Assembly: GCA_003586115.2 (NCBI GenBank)
Contig: QVOM02000119.1
Span: 47,455,428-47,519,427 of the forward strand
Length of the DNA stretch: 64,000 nt
Source: Salvator merianae
Lineage: Eukaryota; Chordata; Lepidosauria; Squamata; Teiidae
Reading direction: 5' to 3'
Position numbers and translations under genes: made by a program. Under the pieces are notes generated by a model. The model was not told where the DNA came from. It did no database searches and saw only the letters and a list, made by a program, of their open reading frames with translations. Position 1 is the stretch's first letter. Each line of letters starts with the position of its first letter. Positions 21,668 to 33,057 of this stretch are shown piece after piece.

Positions 21668-22106
21668 GGCCCTTTCTGCACAGATCATTAATACAGATTG
21701 AAGGCTTGTGTAGTACACATCTAAGCCTCATAGATCTGCACTTTAATCCAGATCTATGAGACCACACCCCTCACTGGTCCACTCTGTCTGATTTAGATAG
21801 AGCGTGATCCAGATTAAGGGAAGTCTTTATCTGTATACTGGTAGACCCATTTAATTGGGTCTACCAGCAGACAAGTGGTCCTGATCCAGAACACAGGAGG
21901 CATGCAGAAGATGAAAAGTACTGAAGAGGACTCATGCATGGGAACGTTTGTTCCTAGCTCTTAAAGGCATGGAGGTTTGGCCATGACATGGGTTGATCTG
22001 GATCAGCACCATCAGTGTACATAGTGCTGATTCTGCCACACCTTCTTATTCTGGCTATTCCAGATCCACTGATTCCGATTTAGGGCAGGTAAGTGCAGAA
22101 AGGGCC
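21668..22106. mobile_element. MITE with GGCCCTTTCTGCAC terminal inverted repeats
   Basis: A perfect 14-base TIR is present: GGCCCTTTCTGCAC at 21668 and its reverse complement ending at 22106. The 439-bp interior contains further short inverted segments (for example ATAGATCTGCACTTTAATCC with CAGATCTATGAG). The ends match the foldback MITE at 11987 and the fragment at 17462, but the interior differs. There is no transposase. Confidence 0.75.
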
Positions 22107-22782
22107 ATAAGAACAATAGAACTTTGGCTGTAGCTCACCCGAGTGATCAAGTTAGTATTTTTTATAGATCTATTTGTCAATCTACTGCTTTAAAAACTTC
22201 TTCATTAATATAAAGAGCAACATTAACATTCAATAATTGCAGAAAACTATTTTCAAATAAGTTCATCAATAAAAAATAGGATTTACAAAAGCAAATGTAG
22301 TACATTCTAAAGCTGGGGAAATGATATTCACAAGACTATATAATACAATTTCCAATACCGGAACGGAAGAGAATTTCATTCAATTTACATTTAAGTGAAA
22401 TGACTTAATTTGAACCTCGTGGACTAATACACAGATTGGAAGATCAGAACATAATTACCCTGTGGATGTTGCGCTACTTTGAATTTTGTGATATTTTTCT
22501 TAGCTCATAATATGTACCAAAAATTTATAAAAATACCCTAAGGCATAAAATATATTTAGAAATAACAAGCAATAAGTTAAATTTAAATATGTGTCTTTGT
22601 AAGAACAGAATAGACTGAAACGGAAGGAAGGAAGTTTTTATTTTATACACACCAACTTAAACAAAAAAAAGAAAGATAAATCAAATCTTTTCAAGAAATA
22701 TTAATGTCTCCTAGTTTTTTGTAGTGCTGAACTGAAAGCTGTTTTCATATTATTGTTGCTGTTAATGTGTAACTAAGACTGA

Positions 22783-23217
22783 GAATGCCTCCAGATGGCG
22801 AGAGGAAATTGCATGATCTTCTTAGGTCCCACAATTGCCTCTTGCTGCCACTGCCGGCAGCAGGAGGCAATCCTAGAGCAATCTTGAGCTCTTAACGTGT
22901 CTGCCAACATTTCACGTTATTCTTCCTGTTCCAAAATACCCAGATGCTAGCAAGAGTCCTCCCACTTCCCTTTGGTTTTTTCATGCTTGCTAGCATTCAG
23001 GTGTTTTGGAACAGCAACATTAAAGAGTCAGCAGACACTGGTAATGAACCAGTATTATGAGAAATCTAGCATCATTGCTGGATTTCCAATAATACCAATA
23101 CATCTGATTTTTGATCAATTAACCTAGGACTACACTGGGAATGCCATGGATATATATAGCATTCCCAGTATAGTTCTGGGAGAATCATGGATCTTTATCC
23201 ACATTTGGAGGCATCCC
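22783..23217. mobile_element. Nested foldback element with three internal palindromes
   Basis: The outer ends are inverted (GAATGCCTCCAGATG at 22783 versus CATTTGGAGGCATCCC ending at 23217). Inside are an almost perfect hairpin at 22833-22870 (TTGCCTCTTGCTGCC with GGCAGCAGGAGGCAA), a larger stem whose left arm around 22900-22953 (GTGTCTGCC ... GATGCTAGCAAG) pairs with 22985-23039, and a third at about 23130-23175 (CTGGGAATGC with GCATTCCCAG). There is no coding sequence. It is probably a non-autonomous DNA element. Confidence 0.65.
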
Positions 23218-23402
23218 AAATGTTGTAATTCAAAATTCTTCCTTTTATTGTTAGGGAACTGAAATAGACCTGTGTATTAGAACCATGCTAAAGCGGGTTC
23301 CAGAGAAACCAGTTCTTTGCAAACATTGGGAGTTTGTGAATTTATATCAGACTAAACCCTGCTTCAGTCTGATAGTGAGTCACCCCCCTGTTTGCCAAGA
23401 AC

Positions 23403-23840
23403 CAATTTTATTTATCTATTTAAGAATTTATATACTGCCCTTCTCCAAAGGTCCCAGGGCAGGTCACAAATATAAAAAGGTAAAATATATACAGCATTCT
23501 TAAAACATATTTAAAATATAACCCTCCCTCCCTGGCATGACAACACCCAGAGGAAGCTAAACATCGAAGGCCTGGATGAAGAGGTATGTTTTACCAAGGC
23601 GTTGAAAACCATATAATGTAGTCACCTGGCAAACCTCCAGAGTGAGGCTATTCCAGAGTCTGGGGCCAACCACAGAAAAGGCCCTCCTGTGTGCCCCTCC
23701 CCATTGCATCTCTGAGAGAGTTTGGCTGGTTCTGCCTTCCCCTTTACCTCTCAAGAGTGTTGGACTTGTCCGAGAATGGTCCTTCAGAGCTCTGATCAAC
23801 CTGCAGGCAGATGCCTGGGCCATCTCTCAGAAAGCAAAGC
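23403..23840 (-). mobile_element. L3/CR1-like LINE 3' fragment
   Basis: On the minus strand the relic reads RRAFSVVGPRLWNSLTLEV, the conserved C-terminal segment of these LINEs. It is followed by the CCTGGGACC...GCAGTATATAAATTC tail and AAATAGATAAATAAA. It is in gene orientation in the intron between exons 14 and 15. Confidence 0.8.
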
Positions 23841-24223
23841 ACGTGAATGGACATGCATGAATCCACTTTCTGGAACCCTTTAAATGTTACCAATCACATT
23901 TGAGACCTTTGAGGAAGTGGATCCAACACATCTGTACCTTTGGCCTTCTTGGAGTACTTGTAGTCACCTACCACTACAAGACCCAGGCAAGCACGAGGCA
24001 CCTGCCTGTAGGTCAACTGGAACAAAGCTGACACTTTCCAGAAAGAACTTCTGAAATTCACCATACCGAAAAACCAGTACTGAGAGATGGGACTTGAACA
24101 GAGGAGATCTCTCTGAAACAACTAGGAATAAGCTGGGCCCCGAGTACAATAAAGCAGGTTCCTCAAAAGCTGTCTTAAGATAAACATTGACAAATGATTT
24201 ACACATACTGTAGTGATACTTAC

Positions 24224-24406
24224 TATTAGATTTTGCTTACTGAAATGTAATTCATACATAATGAAACTCAAGTTTGCAACAACTGTAGCTATATCAGCTC
24301 TGTAGTAATCCGTAAACAGATCAATGCCGGGAATTAAAAGATCCGCTTCATAATGTGCAAAGTCACAGTCAGCTTTAGGATGTGGTAATGAAGCTCTAAG
24401 GAGGGA
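24224..24406 (-). CDS. CFAP54: CFAP54-like exon 14
   Basis: 183 bp, phase 0 to 0, 61 codons. The acceptor is ACCTTTCAG; the donor is ATA|GTAAGT. The peptide runs SLLRASLPHPKADCDFAHYE, ADLLIPGIDLFTDYYRADIA, then TVVANLSFIMYELHFSKQNL and a final I. Confidence 0.88.
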
Positions 24407-24409
24407 CTG

Positions 24410-25690
24410 AAAGGTATAAAAATATTAAGACCCTCAGATATTCAATACAAAACTGAGAGTGTACACATTAAAATACAACTAATTTTAAATATTTCATAAT
24501 GCTGCAGATTTCATATAAAATCTGTTTTTGTTTATATTTGAACTTAGTAAAAATAGGTATGAATACAAAATTATCTTGCTTCTTCGTTAATGTTCTGAAT
24601 GTGACCTAAGTCTGAAACCCTTCATAAGGTTTTAAGTGGCCCATAGGTTAAGATAACTATCTCAAAGGAGACTTATATATTCTACTTTTTCAATGCCATT
24701 ACATGCCACACTATTTATTAGCAAGTAATTAAACTGGTAGTATTACAAATAAAGGTATTTATATGCCTAACCCTCATTTATCTGCAGAAGAAAGGAACAG
24801 GTTGAAGCAGGTTGAATTGGTTGTTAACTTCACTAGCGCCCCCAAGTTTATCAAAGTCTTTTAGAATTTCATTCAGTCCTTTATACATAACTGAAATCCC
24901 TAGTTCAGTTGATCCTCTCTGCAGCACCATCAGCCTGTGCCATACCCCTTCACTTCCAACAGCTAGTGAAGTTCTTCTGTTATCACAGAGCTCAGCAAGA
25001 ATCAACTTCAAGAAGACAGCAGAACAGACAGAACTATCTCAAGGGAAACCTCTGGCAAACTGTGCTTGCCACTTATCCTCCATACTGCATTTGTGTAACA
25101 CACAACTGCCCAAAACAAAGACATTTGAGAACTTTGTGCAAGGTTTGTGTGATTACTCATAAAGAGAACATCACTATGAAAATGCCCTTGTACTCCTTCA
25201 TCTTGAAGACAAAAGTTCTGGTTTGCTCAGCAGATTAAACAACCCTAAGAAACCAGAGTTTGTTTAGTAAGAAAAGTTTTCAGTATCACCTCCAATTAAC
25301 TGCCTTCAGTTAAATGTAGTAAATAGAGTAGTGAAGGGATCAAAGAGAAAATTAAAATCCTTTGTACAAAGACAGGTGGAAGGGCACTGGTCTTGTGAAC
25401 TAAAAGCACCCAAAATAGTGGCATTCATCCACCGGGCAACAAAAAAGCAGCATGTGATTCACAGAATGTTTCTGGAGCATCATGACTTACCTGCAATAAC
25501 CAATACTTAGCTTTGCAGTTATTTGACAGCAGACTGCTTAAACATTACTGCCTTGCCTAAATGTACTTACTATCATTCTCCTTTTTCATTTTGCTAAAAC
25601 AGTTAATCGCATGCTATCTACTTATGATGACCATCTTGGAAACAGTTTTATCAGTTACTAGATAAAGTCCAAATTAAAATGCATTCATTA
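24410..25690. other. Intronic sequence, nothing recognised
   Basis: Intron between exons 13 and 14. Overlapping open stretches near 24.78-25.24 kb lack splice structure or family resemblance. No repeat was identified. Confidence 0.45.
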
Positions 25691-25691
25691 C

Positions 25692-25758
25692 CTTGAAGAG
25701 GGTAGCCGATAAAACGCAGGTCTTGGTTCTTAATTTCACATCATACAGCAATATGAAT
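25692..25758 (-). CDS. CFAP54: CFAP54-like exon 13
   Basis: 67 bp, phase 2 to 0. The acceptor is AATCATAG; the donor is CAAG|GTAATG. The peptide is RFILLYDVKLRTKTCVLSAT followed by LFK. The arginine is split with exon 12 (CG|A). Confidence 0.82.
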
Positions 25759-26488
25759 CTATGATTTTTTAAAACAAAAACATGCAATTTGTGGGTGCTT
25801 TGGTATAACAAAAACATAACTTTTCATTCAATTAGAAAATAAAACCTTTCATTTTTGCAAATTTAACTAAATAATTATTCACTTTCTTTGCTGAATTCAT
25901 GCTGACAGGGCTTGAAAAGAGGTAAATTGGAAATGGAGATGAAGAGAATATCCAGTCTATGGGTGCTGGGCAATCATGAAAATATACCTTATTACACTTA
26001 GATTAACAAATCATATTAAGACAATGCTAAGGAAGTGGACACTGGATTCCCTCAACCTCCTTTCCATGTACCCTTTGTACCATGACAGACACAACTTTCC
26101 AAGAACACAACTTACAATGATACTGGGATGAACTCTTGGCCAAATGGGCCTGCCATATGATGCAAATCAAGATAAAAAAACATGCACGTTGTACTAATAA
26201 TAAACATCAAAATCAGCAATCAACAAGACCAGAAGTGACCAGATCAACTGACCAGTGCCAGCTGTGTCTGGGTCTCTGGCCAAAAACCCAGCCTTGTTAT
26301 AACCCTGACCAAAAGCAGATTTTATTGAAAAAGGCAGAATCTGATTGCTGTAATAGAAAACGAAACTTCTAATAGCAATCAGCAGGAACTCAAAGCAAAA
26401 ATCTTGAAGTTACTATAGTCCTCATCAAAGCAGGAGTTTCTTTTTCACACTTTCTCAGGAAAAAAAAAAAATCTCAGGCTAGCGCAAA

Positions 26489-28003
26489 CTTGTATTCTGG
26501 GTGACCTTCACTTGCTTCACCCTGAACAACCTGTAGGTGGCACTATGTACCAGTATAGATCACTGCCACCTACATCCTTAGTCCCTTTCAGGTCGCTTCG
26601 TCCTGAGGTTGGGAGTGTGTTTTAGTCCCAAAGGAGCATTATCTTCCCAAATGGGAAATCTTTACTTTTGTGTATTTCTTTTGATTTTTCATACAGTATT
26701 TACTTGTTGAAGTGCTGTTTTCAGCGTGGCTTCTTGTCCTGCCCCTCAGGATGTGGTGACTTTGGAGCCCAGCCACTCACTGATTTAGCACACACTCCCA
26801 CACTGCTGTGGGACCTACATGGGCAGTTTGTATCATTTTATTTGAACAGCTTGAGTGGTCAGAAGGCTATTCTGCCCCTTTCCACCTGGCAGTACTCCCC
26901 TGATTTAGCTGGGCAGAGTGAGGCAGCTGTTTGCAGTGGCGTAGGAAGGGGGGCGGGGGGGCTGCCGCGGGCAGCATGTTGTCCTGGGCAGCACATGCAG
27001 CCAGGTCCTTCTGTGCCTGCCCGGCGCGCAAAGTTTCGCCGCGCCCGCCCGGCAGTCGTTGGGGCGGCGGCAGGGGTAGGAGGCTGCAGGGCAGGACGCC
27101 CTCACTCATGCTTCTCTGCTGCCACGTGGCCCCGGGCAGCAAAAACTTCAGCTATGCCACTGGCCATTTGATTAGCTTCAACCAACTTCCTCCTTGAGCC
27201 AGCTTTCTCCCCAGCTTGGCAGCACTGCTACTTAACAGCAGGAGCTACCTAGCCAGTAGCTCCTGGCCAGGGAAGACAAGAATGTCATTTGAGTTTTCCA
27301 GGCCAGCTTATTTTTTCTTTCCTTTAGAGCACTGCCTGTTTTAACCAGCTTTATGCCGATTATTCTTGGTTCCAGCATACCCATAGCTGTTCCCTCCATT
27401 GGGCACTTTCAGCTCCAACAGAAGCCATCATTGTTGTGCGGCAGCCGCTTTTCTTTCCCTCTCCCAAGGGAACCGAGGTTTGGAATGCACTGCCTGTTTT
27501 TACTCAGGTGATGATTGTTGAAGGTTGGCAATCCAGCAATTTTTGTCTCTCAACCACTCTCCTCTCTGGCCGTTACTGCACCAACCTCACGGGAGGCAAT
27601 GTGTTCAGCTTTTTTCATGTTTGCCTCTGCTCTGTGATCTTTTTCTCAAGAAAAAATAAGTAGAGAGAGGAATGTTGCCATTTGCGGCAAAGTCCACACC
27701 ATCTGCATCTATTTCACCAGATATGACTATGAAGAGGAATGAAGATCAGTCCATTGGGGAAGAAAGGCGTGTTGTTACTTATGTGAAAGTACTTTCTGGT
27801 GGCCAGGCAAGGACTTGTTGCCCACCTATAATTTTTCAGTCTTTAGGTCCTTATGGTTTTCAGGTTTCTAATCCAACAACACAGGCTACATGCCCAGATG
27901 TGGAACCAAGAACGTAGGTGGTGGTGATCTCTTTTATACTGCTACACAGCACTACCTATGAGTCATTCATGGTGAAGCAAGTAAAGGTCAGCCAGAGTAC
28001 AAG
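26489..28003. mobile_element. ~1.5 kb element with ~90-bp terminal inverted repeats
   Basis: Left arm 26489-26574 (CTTGTATTCTGGGTGACC, TGAAGCAAG on the complement, TAGGTGGCACTATG) is inverted relative to right arm 27912-28003 (GTAGGTGGTGGTGATC ... GTGAAGCAAGTAAAGGTCA ... GAGTACAAGT). The arms are diverged but align over their length. A second, shorter inverted pair (27793-27818 and 27999-28024, 26 bases with one mismatch) overlaps the right end. The interior has no recognisable transposase and is itself interrupted by the MITE at 26934. The exact outer ends are uncertain. Confidence 0.55.
26934..27162. mobile_element. GC-rich hAT-like MITE
   Basis: The ends are CAGTGGCGTAG and CTATGCCACTG, inverted with one mismatch. 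Flanking octamers GCTGTTTG (26926-26933) and GCCATTTG (27163-27170) match at six of eight bases, consistent with an aged 8-bp hAT target duplication. The interior is strikingly GC-rich against an AT-rich background, which creates spurious open frames on both strands. Confidence 0.7.
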
Positions 28004-28749
28004 TCCTTGCCTGACCACCAGAAAAGATTTTCACAAAAATAACAATGTCTCTATCTGTCTCACTTTTTCTTAATCTGCATGCTAGAAAAAGATTTCTAGA
28101 CGGAATCAGCTCTCAAGACTTCAACATGTATGCATGCCTATTCCCTAACCCTGGCAACCTGTTTCCAGGCTCTTGTACACAGAGAATCTTCACAAACTGA
28201 AACCAAAAGCTATTGCTCCACCAGTAATCTCATTTATCTGATTAAATTATTGCAATTACAGTATCTTAGCAGTAGCACTTTTGTTCGGCTACCAGAGTTT
28301 TGCCTTTATTTAATATATACACAACCATGTACATTTATATTATATATATACACACACAGAGAGAGCATTTCAGATCTCCTGCTGCTCCATCGGAACTGCA
28401 CTCATAGATCAAATTTATGAGCTACTGTGATCTGCTTCAACTTCCAATCTCATATTAAGTATTTCATTACATTCTTCCCCCTGAGAATTCATATAAATTC
28501 CAAGTGATGCCTTGTAGTAACAGGAGCTTACAAGGCAGCTTTGATGAAGATGCAATATAAATATAACCTAAAGCATGGTTGTGGCATTTAGTTGCTGGAA
28601 CCATGGGGTTCAGTACAGCAACAAAACCTCTAGCGACAACAGGAAGCACCATATTCTCAATGATATACGCATCATTTATTAATGTGAATTTGTTGGTAAA
28701 ACTCTGTGATCCCTTGTTAAGAAACTTTAATATACTGATAAATACTTAC

Positions 28750-28956
28750 CGAGCTATTTTAGCTGCTAACACGGCTCCTTGCAAGCAACCCCAAATTCCA
28801 GCCGAAGAAAGAAATCTCTCACAGTAAACTTGAGATCTATTTGCCAAGTTGCCCATGGCATTCTCTGACAAGCCATCTAACTCTTGCCAGTGATTAAGTG
28901 CATCAACAGTTTTGAGAACTTCATCGAGGCCTTGACACCAGCATTTGAAAGCAGCT
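28750..28956 (-). CDS. CFAP54: CFAP54-like exon 12
   Basis: 207 bp, phase 2 to 2. The acceptor is TCTTACAG; the donor is CTCG|GTAAGT. The peptide runs AAFKCWCQGLDEVLKTVDAL, NHWQELDGLSENAMGNLANR, and ends AGIWGCLQGAVLAAKIAR. The arginine at its start is split with exon 11 (AG|A). It is one of the best-conserved-looking segments in the window. Confidence 0.9.
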
Positions 28957-29139
28957 CTGTAAGACATTAAAATACCCATTATACTGCTGACATTTGTTAA
29001 AATGGAAGATAAAGCCAGCATTTTATTTTGCATTATACCATCAACTGCTGATATAATGGGCTCAGAAAATGCAGTCTGAAATCCAGAAAGTGGAAAATTA
29101 CAACCAGAAGGCAAACACACAGAACATAACTCTATGTCA

Positions 29140-29420
29140 CTCCTTGTTATTTACGGTTTTAATAATGGTGAGTTTTGTATGTCTGTGACTGCAGAACAGT
29201 GCAGAGTTTTGGTGTTCACAATTTGCATATTCATGAGTTAGCACCAGAGACTGACACTTTTCTGGTGGAGGAAGGTTTGAAACTGCTGACTTCAGTCTGT
29301 TCTGAGATCTAGCAATTTTTTTATGGTTCTGAATGATGACATTGCTGACTTTGGCAGTAATTCCTTCAGCCTTGGGAGGCATTAGAAGCAAGGTGGATCC
29401 TTTTTTCTAATTTTACTTGA
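29140..29420. repeat. Unclassified repeat shared with 42270-42470
   Basis: TTGGGAGGCATTAGAAGCAA near 29374, followed by TTTTTTCTAATTTTACTTGA, parallels GGGAGGCATTAGAAACAAAC near 42407 followed by TTTTTCTCAAGTTTTGG. Preceding bases are also similar with gaps. No coding relic or termini were identified. Confidence 0.4.
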
Positions 29421-29514
29421 GGAGTGTTCAGACTTAATTCCCCCAACCACCACTTTACTGTATTGTTACAGTAATACTACAAAATTTCTAGACAGAAATG
29501 CTACTTTTTATTAA

Positions 29515-30440
29515 TTTATTATTTATTTTATGAGAAGAACAAACAATAAGCAAAACATCCAATATCACTGTTAAGTATAATACATAGAGTCTGAACAAAG
29601 GGGGGAAGAGAACAACAACTTGGAAGGAAAACGTAGCGAACTTGGAACCCATAAGTCAGAATAAGAATCCTAGTAGCAAGGATTATGGCTGAACACAGTT
29701 ATCAGAAAAAGTCAGGTGATGGGAAATTCTTGTTAATCAATGATTCAAAAAAGAAGGCAGCCTTCATTTGAGTGAAGAAAAACATCTGACTGAGCAGCAG
29801 TAACTAAAGGAGACCAGCATTCTTGAAAGCTAACCATTGGATTATATGCAGACTTTTTCAGTTGTGGGTGTTTGATAAGGTCATGCAGGACAAAGTTCCA
29901 GATGCAATTAATCCATTTCCCTTAAGCGAGGCAAGACACAGTTTTCTAGTTCCAGATTATTTCAACTTTTGCCATAGTTAAGAGTCTTTGTGAAATCCCG
30001 GTGAGTACATGGAATTTGTGAATCATGGAACATTAAAACAAAATGATTTGAGGCAATTTTAACACATTTAACATTAGTAATCTTACTGATCACACTCTGA
30101 ACATTTTCCCAGAACAGCAATACATGTGGGCAGGTCCACCACATATGTTGATAGGTGCCAGAAGTACAGCAACCACACCAACATAGGGAGGAACAGGTGT
30201 TTGTCATGTCATGGAGGAGTACTGAAGTATGACACCAGTCAAATTAAACTTTCTGAGAAAGTTTGTGTACTGGATGTGATTTAAAAGTTTTCTGAGAGAA
30301 CCCTATGTCAATATTCAGAAGAGAAGGAACAATTAAAATCAGATTCCCAAAGAAACTTCAGACCAGTAAAATGGATAGAGATAGTCTCGATAAGGACAGT
30401 ATAGAGACATGAAAAGAGATGCTTACTGAAAGAAGAAGAG
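29515..30440 (-). mobile_element. L1 LINE ORF2 C-terminal fragment
   Basis: Minus-strand translation around 30207-29962 reads CWCGCCTSGTYQHMWWTCPH followed by VLLFWENV. This is the cysteine-rich C-terminal motif of L1 ORF2 (C-x-C ... G-T-x-x-H-x-W-W-x-C-P ... F-W). The surroundings are decayed and 5'-truncated. It is in gene orientation in the 8.5 kb intron between exons 11 and 12. Confidence 0.75.
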
Positions 30441-30449
30441 TTTTATGGG

Positions 30450-31970
30450 AAAACTCAAAGGAAGTAAGAGAGTGAGAGTCCAAAATTTATTTTTTAACAT
30501 AACAGTGGGTACAAAAAGGAATAATGGATCATTGCAAAACAATGGACTTTGACCTTATGCCCAGAAAGAAACTAATTAAGCTACACTAAGTAAACAAGCA
30601 AATATGGCACCTGGAGTTGACCATTAACACCCCCTTTTTGTATATCTGCTGGGTCTAGTTTGTTGCTAAATAAAACATAAGATCTCATTAATAAGATACA
30701 GAGGTGTGAAATTAAAAGTAAATACAAGCAAAAGTTTTATTCTAATCAGTACCTTTTATTTGATTTTCCTGAAGTAAATGAATCAGACATGTAATGATGG
30801 ATCTACTGAGGTTTGAGGAACATGTCACAGTAGATTTTAAAACATAAAAAGAATGAGGTTTGAACCCCCCCAGATTAGAAAGAACTTGAAAACTTCTTCT
30901 CTCCCCTTTGCTGTTGGATAAGCCAAGTTACCTTTTCCCTTTCCCTTTGACTCTGCTGCATGTCAAGCACAGGGTGGGCGTAACAAGTTACAGAGATATT
31001 ATATGCTTTTTGGCGATTTGACCTAGCCGAGATTTGGAATCCATGGACAGGATATAATGTCTAAGGAGGCACAGCCCCAAGTATTTCTTGTGAATATATT
31101 CAAGGGTCTTTAGGGGATCTACTTCCTCTGCTCTGCCTTAAAAAGGTGGGAGTGAGTGCAGCAGAACAACTGAATTTTATCCTGGTTTGTACTGCTAGAG
31201 TCTGGCAGGAAAGAGCCTTGAATCTTCTCCTAAACCCTTTCCTCACACACACACACACTTAATTACTTGTATTATTTGTGTTGTTTCTACACTTCACGGC
31301 AGGTAAATATGAATCTTTGGGTTTTACAGAAGAATAGAGTAACCTTTGTAGGAACTGCAATTAATTCATCTGGATTGAGAAAACCCAAATTTACTTTGCC
31401 TAAGATTTAAAGCAGGGCTTCTCAGCCATCTAAATTATATTTGTTACACTTATTCCTGGATTTTATTCTCTGTACTGAGGCTTCTTCCAAGCTTCTTTCC
31501 CCACTTGCTGAGGAAACTTTAGATAACTTTTGACTGCTACTGGAGATAATCCCATCATGTATATCCATTTCTAACTCCTTTTACCATTTAAAGCTTCTTG
31601 TACCATTTAAAACTGTCTTAGATGATTTTTGAATTGCTGTAATTTTACTTTTAATAAATGTAACATTTTTTAAAAACCTGTGGGTTATTTTCCCCTCCCC
31701 TAAGGATCAACTACCAGTTGCTTGACTGTAAGCACCAAGCCCAACATTTTAAGATCTCAAAACCTCTGCACATGTATAGAGTAGCCAGAGCAATGTGCAT
31801 CACAGCATGAACAGTGATTTAATATTTGTGAATTTGAAATTCACAGGGTTTTCCAAGTACATAACAAATAAGAAACTATTGTATCTCTTTCCAACAGGTA
31901 TGCAAAGAAAATGAAAAAAAGAGACAGCTATGAACTCTCATTTCTGCTCAAGGATCAATCCCTCAGGGAC
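30450..31970. other. Intronic sequence, nothing recognised
   Basis: Part of the intron between exons 11 and 12. It includes a short CA run near 31246. No coding relic, RNA gene or clear element boundary was seen. Confidence 0.4.
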
Positions 31971-32045
31971 AAAGACACTTACCAATGAGTAGAATGTAGG
32001 CTTCACAGGTGTTTTCAATCTCATTAATTGCAATTTGGGGGCTGT

Positions 32046-32144
32046 TGTGCCGTGATCCATAGTTCTTCTGAGAACCTAAGTTTTTCGATATCATAGCTAT
32101 ATCCGAAAGCTTAGGTTCTCAGAAGAACTATGGAACATGGCACA
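32046..32144. repeat. Long near-perfect hairpin (palindromic MITE-like unit)
   Basis: Arms 32057-32080 and 32110-32133 are perfectly complementary over 24 bases (ATAGTTCTTCTGAGAACC with GGTTCTCAGAAGAACTAT). A 29-base centre is itself partly palindromic (TTTCGATAT / ATATCCGAAA). Outer bases also pair (TGTGCC at 32046 with GGCACA ending at 32144). The whole 99-base unit folds into one stem. It sits between two identical 13-base direct repeats (ACTTACCAATGAG at 31977 and 32170). Confidence 0.85.
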
Positions 32145-33057
32145 AGAGTCCAAAAACTGCTACAAATTAGACTTACCAATGAGGTTTAGAGAGTTATCTA
32201 TTCTCACTTTAGATTTCCAGCCTGTTAATTCTTTGACCAAGCTAGCATGGAGGGAAACTAACAATCTCAAAGACTCTCAGAACTGTATTTAAAAAGGTTG
32301 TTTTGTCATTTAGACTAAGGAAAGGCAAGTGTCACTGAAACAGAATTTTATTTCAAATTTAATTTTAGTTGCCCATATAGATTTATACTATACATAAGAC
32401 AAAGTTACATTTTTTTTCTACTTGTTTCCTCCTCTTCCATCTCTGTTTATCTATGGAAAGGAAAAACCACCGCTGAAAAATTGTTTCAGCCTTCTTCTCT
32501 GTTCATTTTTCAGTGCTAGGCACACCATTCAGTTGTAGCCACTAGTATTATAAAGGAGATATCTTGTATCACTTGCCCTTAACATGGCAAACTAACCCCT
32601 GATCTATGGTCAGGAAGAATTTGGAAGGAGTTTTTAATGAGGAACCTCTTAATGAGGTTCTATTAGAACATCCCAGACCTGAAGAAATATTTGACAAACC
32701 TTGATGCCAATGATCTATTTTGCCTAAATGGGAAAAAGAAGTGAAGGACAGTGCAATATAATGAACTCACTATTGGCATTTGACCACAATAAAAATTTTA
32801 CTTACTAATATAGTGTCCTCCCAAACAATCAACTGAGACCTACTAGTCCTGCACAGTACTGGAAACAGAAAATAATCAAGTCTTTCACAAACTTGCTGCA
32901 GTATCTGAAGACCTTCCCACCCAACCCTGAAGTTTACAGAAGACTGAATAACTGTCACATATTTTCCTCTTCTGGAGGAACTACAACCTTTTACTCCTAT
33001 TTCTGATAGGCATTATGATGCCTATACAATTCAACACTATTCTTTCAAGCTGGAAGT

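Noticed and set aside
26668..27197. 167-codon plus-strand open frame and opposing minus-strand frames
   Set aside because: They span a GC-rich MITE and flanking repeat arms; amino-acid content is low-complexity, with no domain or phase-compatible splicing.
32770..32958. Minus-strand open stretch ending at a good GTAAGT donor (…SQLIVWEDTIL), a candidate exon between exons 11 and 12
   Set aside because: Exons 11 and 12 join directly in phase 2 to give a continuous, family-like peptide. Most acceptor choices for this stretch give a stop in the required phase.
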